Of a stretch of 25,332 nt of DNA, positions 23,390 through 25,332 are shown piece by piece. The DNA comes from a virus. The notes beneath the pieces are model-generated. The model had not been told where the DNA came from, did no database searches, and saw only the letters and a list, made by a program, of their open reading frames with translations. How positions within the stretch are numbered: position 1 is the stretch's first letter; each line of letters begins with the position of its first letter. The position numbers and the translations under genes were made by a program. The stretch is taken from the IMG/VR virus record IMGVR_UViG_3300021373_002893, positions 1 to 25,332 of that record; one strand, 5' to 3'.

Positions 23390-24527
23390 TTATTCTTCCA
23401 ATTGTATAACTTGAACTGTAGCCTTCTACAGTAGGAAACAGTCTTACTTCTGCTAAGTCATGTCCTACAACTTCTTCTACAGTATAATCACCGCCTTTTA
23501 CTATGTACTTAGGCTTGATTTGTTTTATTATATTATACGGTGTTTCTTCATCAAATACAACCACTTTTTTGATAAAAGGCAAAGAAAACAGTGTTTCATA
23601 TCTTGTTTTCTCATCATTGTATGGTCTAGTTGCACCTTTTAATTTTTTTACACTTTTATCACTGTTCAGTCCTACAACAAGTTCATGTCCTAAAGATGAT
23701 GCATACTTTAATAGCTCAATATGTCCTTTGTGTATTATATCAAAACAGCCATTTGTAAACACTATTGTATGTTCAACATCTTGTTTTGTTAAAATGTAAG
23801 TACCACTATGCTTTACACTTTCAGTTGATCCTTTGACAGCAACTTTTAAGCAAGTTTCATAATCATAACCTTGTGTTAGTGCATATACAAAGCCTGCTAG
23901 GAAACAATCTCCTGCACCTGTAACATCTGAAACTTCAACATTATCTACTTCTACTTCATAGTTTTTACCATCAATATTAGCAATTACTTCTTCGCCTGCA
24001 TTAGTAGTAATAATGTTACCTTGCCATTCATCAAAACCTAAATCATGAAATTCATTGTAGTTAGGTTTCACTAGCCAAGCGTTCTCATAGAACCAAGCAT
24101 TTTCTTTTGGATCAACAATTACTTTGCAATTATACTTGTTAATATGTTTAATAATGTCTTTTGCTTCATCTAATACGCCTTTGTTATAATCACTTAACAC
24201 AACATAATCATATTGAGAAAAATCTGTTTGTTGGACTTGTTTTAGTACATCCATTCCATTTGCTGGCTTGTCGTCGTCTATACGTGTAATGTAATGTCCA
24301 TCACACATTATTCTTGTTTTGACACTAACTTGTCCTTCAGTTTCGAACATAGTTACATCTACACCTAAACTTTTTAGATTTTCATAAACAAGTCCTGCAC
24401 CGCCTTTTGTTTCTTTTTCTTCTATATAAGTTATTACAGGAACAGGTGCTTCTGGACTTATCCGACTTGAAGTGCCGTAAATATATTTGTCGATGATGAC
24501 ATCACCGATTACTAAAACTTTATTCAT
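23364..24527 (-). CDS. hldE: HldE-like bifunctional heptose-7-phosphate kinase / heptose-1-phosphate adenylyltransferase
   Basis: Both domains are present in order. Residues 1-about 250 form a PfkB/ribokinase-type kinase: SRISPEAPVPV at 21-31, GGAGLVYENL, and DVTGAGDCF at 201-209 with catalytic D207. Residues about 254-380 form a nucleotidyltransferase: TNGCFDIIHKGH with H266-x2-H269, GLNSDKSVKKLKG, and IVKGGDYTVEEV. The protein is 387 residues against about 477 in E. coli, the kinase half being some 65 residues shorter. The enzyme phosphorylates heptose 7-phosphate at C1 and, after a phosphatase step, joins heptose 1-phosphate to AMP. It starts in an eight-base overlap with the NUDIX gene. 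Confidence 0.88.
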   Translation of the reverse strand: MNKVLVIGDVIIDKYIYGTSSRISPEAPVPVITYIEEKETKGGAGLVYENLKSLGVDVTMFETEGQVSVKTRIMCDGHYITRIDDDKPANGMDVLKQVQQTDFSQYDYVVLSDYNKGVLDEAKDIIKHINKYNCKVIVDPKENAWFYENAWLVKPNYNEFHDLGFDEWQGNIITTNAGEEVIANIDGKNYEVEVDNVEVSDVTGAGDCFLAGFVYALTQGYDYETCLKVAVKGSTESVKHSGTYILTKQDVEHTIVFTNGCFDIIHKGHIELLKYASSLGHELVVGLNSDKSVKKLKGATRPYNDEKTRYETLFSLPFIKKVVVFDEETPYNIIKQIKPKYIVKGGDYTVEEVVGHDLAEVRLFPTVEGYSSSYTIGRINEDTSNGS

Positions 24528-24963
24528 CTTTTTCTAATATCTGTATTAAGTCAAAAACTGTTTGTAATTTTGTAATATTTTGTTTACTTTGTAGAGTATT
24601 ACGTAAACCTAAGTGTAAAGGCTTTGGCCACTTACCAAAACTTACCCAAGCGTATCCATCATGCTCATCATTAAGTGTTGGAATGAATTCTTTCTTTACT
24701 ACGCAAAGGTATGTGTGAAAATTGAATCTTTCATCATTAGAAACAAAAGTTTCTAAAGGTATTGATTTGATAATTTCTGGATCAAAACCAAGTTCTTCGT
24801 TTATTTCACGTTGAAGTGTCTTCCAAGGTGTCTCAGCTGTTTTACCCTTGCCACCTACAAGGCCCCAAACGTTATTTTGTTTTGTTTTTGTTCTGTGGAG
24901 CATCAAGAAACGTTTTGTTTCTAATGAATATAATAGGGCTCCACTGCATGATATATCCGGCAT
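24520..24963 (-). CDS. NUDIX hydrolase
   Basis: The 147-residue protein carries a complete Nudix box at 38-60: G38-x5-E44-x7-R52-E53-I-x-E56-E57-x-G59-F60. The preceding strands NVWGLVGGKG fit the fold. Nudix enzymes split nucleoside diphosphates linked to another group, with Mg2+ held by the box glutamates. The length and an upstream LMLHRTKTKQN strand resemble MutT/GDP-mannose-type members, but substrate choice cannot be read from the box. In this operon it may remove sugar nucleotides or ADP-heptose by-products, or act as a general nucleotide-pool enzyme as in other T4-like phages. It overlaps the HldE gene by eight bases and begins 13 bases after the virion-like gene. Confidence 0.9.
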   Translation of the reverse strand: MPDISCSGALLYSLETKRFLMLHRTKTKQNNVWGLVGGKGKTAETPWKTLQREINEELGFDPEIIKSIPLETFVSNDERFNFHTYLCVVKKEFIPTLNDEHDGYAWVSFGKWPKPLHLGLRNTLQSKQNITKLQTVFDLIQILEKDE

Positions 24964-24976
24964 GCAAGTACTTATT

Positions 24977-25332
24977 TTACAGTACTATACGCCAGCTTCC
25001 GTTTTGGTATTCGCCTTCGAAGCTCAATACCCATTCAGCATCTACATATTTGTACTGTACACCTGTGTTTAAATTAGTTGTATATACAATATTGTCTGTA
25101 GCATTTGCACTAGCATCAAATATGATTTCCCATGCAGTACCTGTCCATTCAATAATATCATTAGCACCAGCTATAAAATCAGTGCCGTTTGCGTTTTTCC
25201 AAGCATTTGGACCTATTGATAAACCTAAGTTTGTTTGATTTTGGTTACCTATATCATCAAGTATTAATAGACGTATACCCACTGCTTTATCTTGTGTAGG
25301 ATTAAATTTTTGTGGATCAATAATAAAATCTA
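24977..25332 (-). CDS. C-terminal part of a probable virion structural protein (5' end outside window)
   Basis: The frame is open to the window edge, so only the last 117 codons are visible; a GTG near 25282 is internal to a longer frame. Seen: ILDDIGNQ, LGLSIGPNAWKNANG, IIEWTGTAWEIIFDAS, VQYKYVDAEWVLSFEGEY, and a WRIVL end. The 'W.G..W...FD' and 'Y..V...W..S.EG.Y..G.WR' beta hairpins are reminiscent of structural proteins in marine T4-like phages, but I cannot name the family with confidence. It has no enzymatic motif. Its stop lies 13 bases before the NUDIX start, so the sugar operon may be read through from this gene. If it is a virion gene, the sugar genes sit between two structural blocks on opposite strands. 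Confidence 0.5.
   Translation of the reverse strand, partial: DFIIDPQKFNPTQDKAVGIRLLILDDIGNQNQTNLGLSIGPNAWKNANGTDFIAGANDIIEWTGTAWEIIFDASANATDNIVYTTNLNTGVQYKYVDAEWVLSFEGEYQNGSWRIVL

Noticed and set aside
25269-25282. GTG start for the right-edge gene
   Set aside because: The frame stays open to the window end, so the GTG is internal and the gene is partial.

Overview
The window is a gene-dense, A+T-rich stretch of a tailed-phage genome. It most resembles a marine T4-like myovirus of the kind that infects picocyanobacteria or SAR11. The phage assignment rests on four things: a block of virion genes with typical marine-myovirus tail-fibre motifs; T4-type late-promoter matches (NATAAATA) at operon starts; genes that overlap or abut almost everywhere; and the absence of ribosomal, tRNA or host housekeeping genes. 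The host cannot be named from this sequence. No gene-free stretch exceeds about 75 bases.

Layout. (1) Bases 1-7094, plus strand: eight tightly overlapping accessory genes. These are a NodU/TobZ-type carbamoyltransferase (cut by the window edge), three 2-oxoglutarate/Fe(II) oxygenase-like proteins, a shortened PLP-dependent aminotransferase-like protein, a glycine-amidinotransferase-like enzyme, a radical SAM enzyme and a glycosyltransferase-like protein. (2) 7072-9033, minus strand: a second radical SAM protein with an N-terminal cysteine cluster, an unrecognised small protein, and an oxygenase-fold protein that seems to have lost its iron ligands. (3) 9107-12012, plus strand: a flavin-dependent halogenase, an SGNH-hydrolase-like protein and a GmhB-like HAD phosphatase, preceded by a late-promoter match. 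(4) 12032-21382, plus strand: the virion block. It holds a small structural protein, a tail-fibre protein ending in a cupredoxin-like copper-site domain, a short tail-fibre protein and a 2255-residue tail protein with tandem repeats. A small unknown gene follows. (5) 21629-25332, minus strand: a cupin, a 2OG/Fe(II) oxygenase, an HldD-like epimerase, a bifunctional HldE-like kinase/adenylyltransferase, a NUDIX hydrolase and the end of another probable virion gene.

How it may fit together. HldE, HldD and the GmhB-like phosphatase cover most of the route from heptose 7-phosphate to ADP-heptose. Only the isomerase GmhA is not seen. The carbamoyl-, amidino-, amino-, halogen- and hydroxyl-transferring enzymes look like a toolkit for decorating a small molecule, a sugar or a base. 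Their position on both sides of the tail-fibre genes favours building or modifying a glycan on the virion or host surface. DNA hypermodification is a serious alternative, especially for the carbamoyltransferase. The pathway and its product are inference; the individual enzyme families are well supported by motifs.
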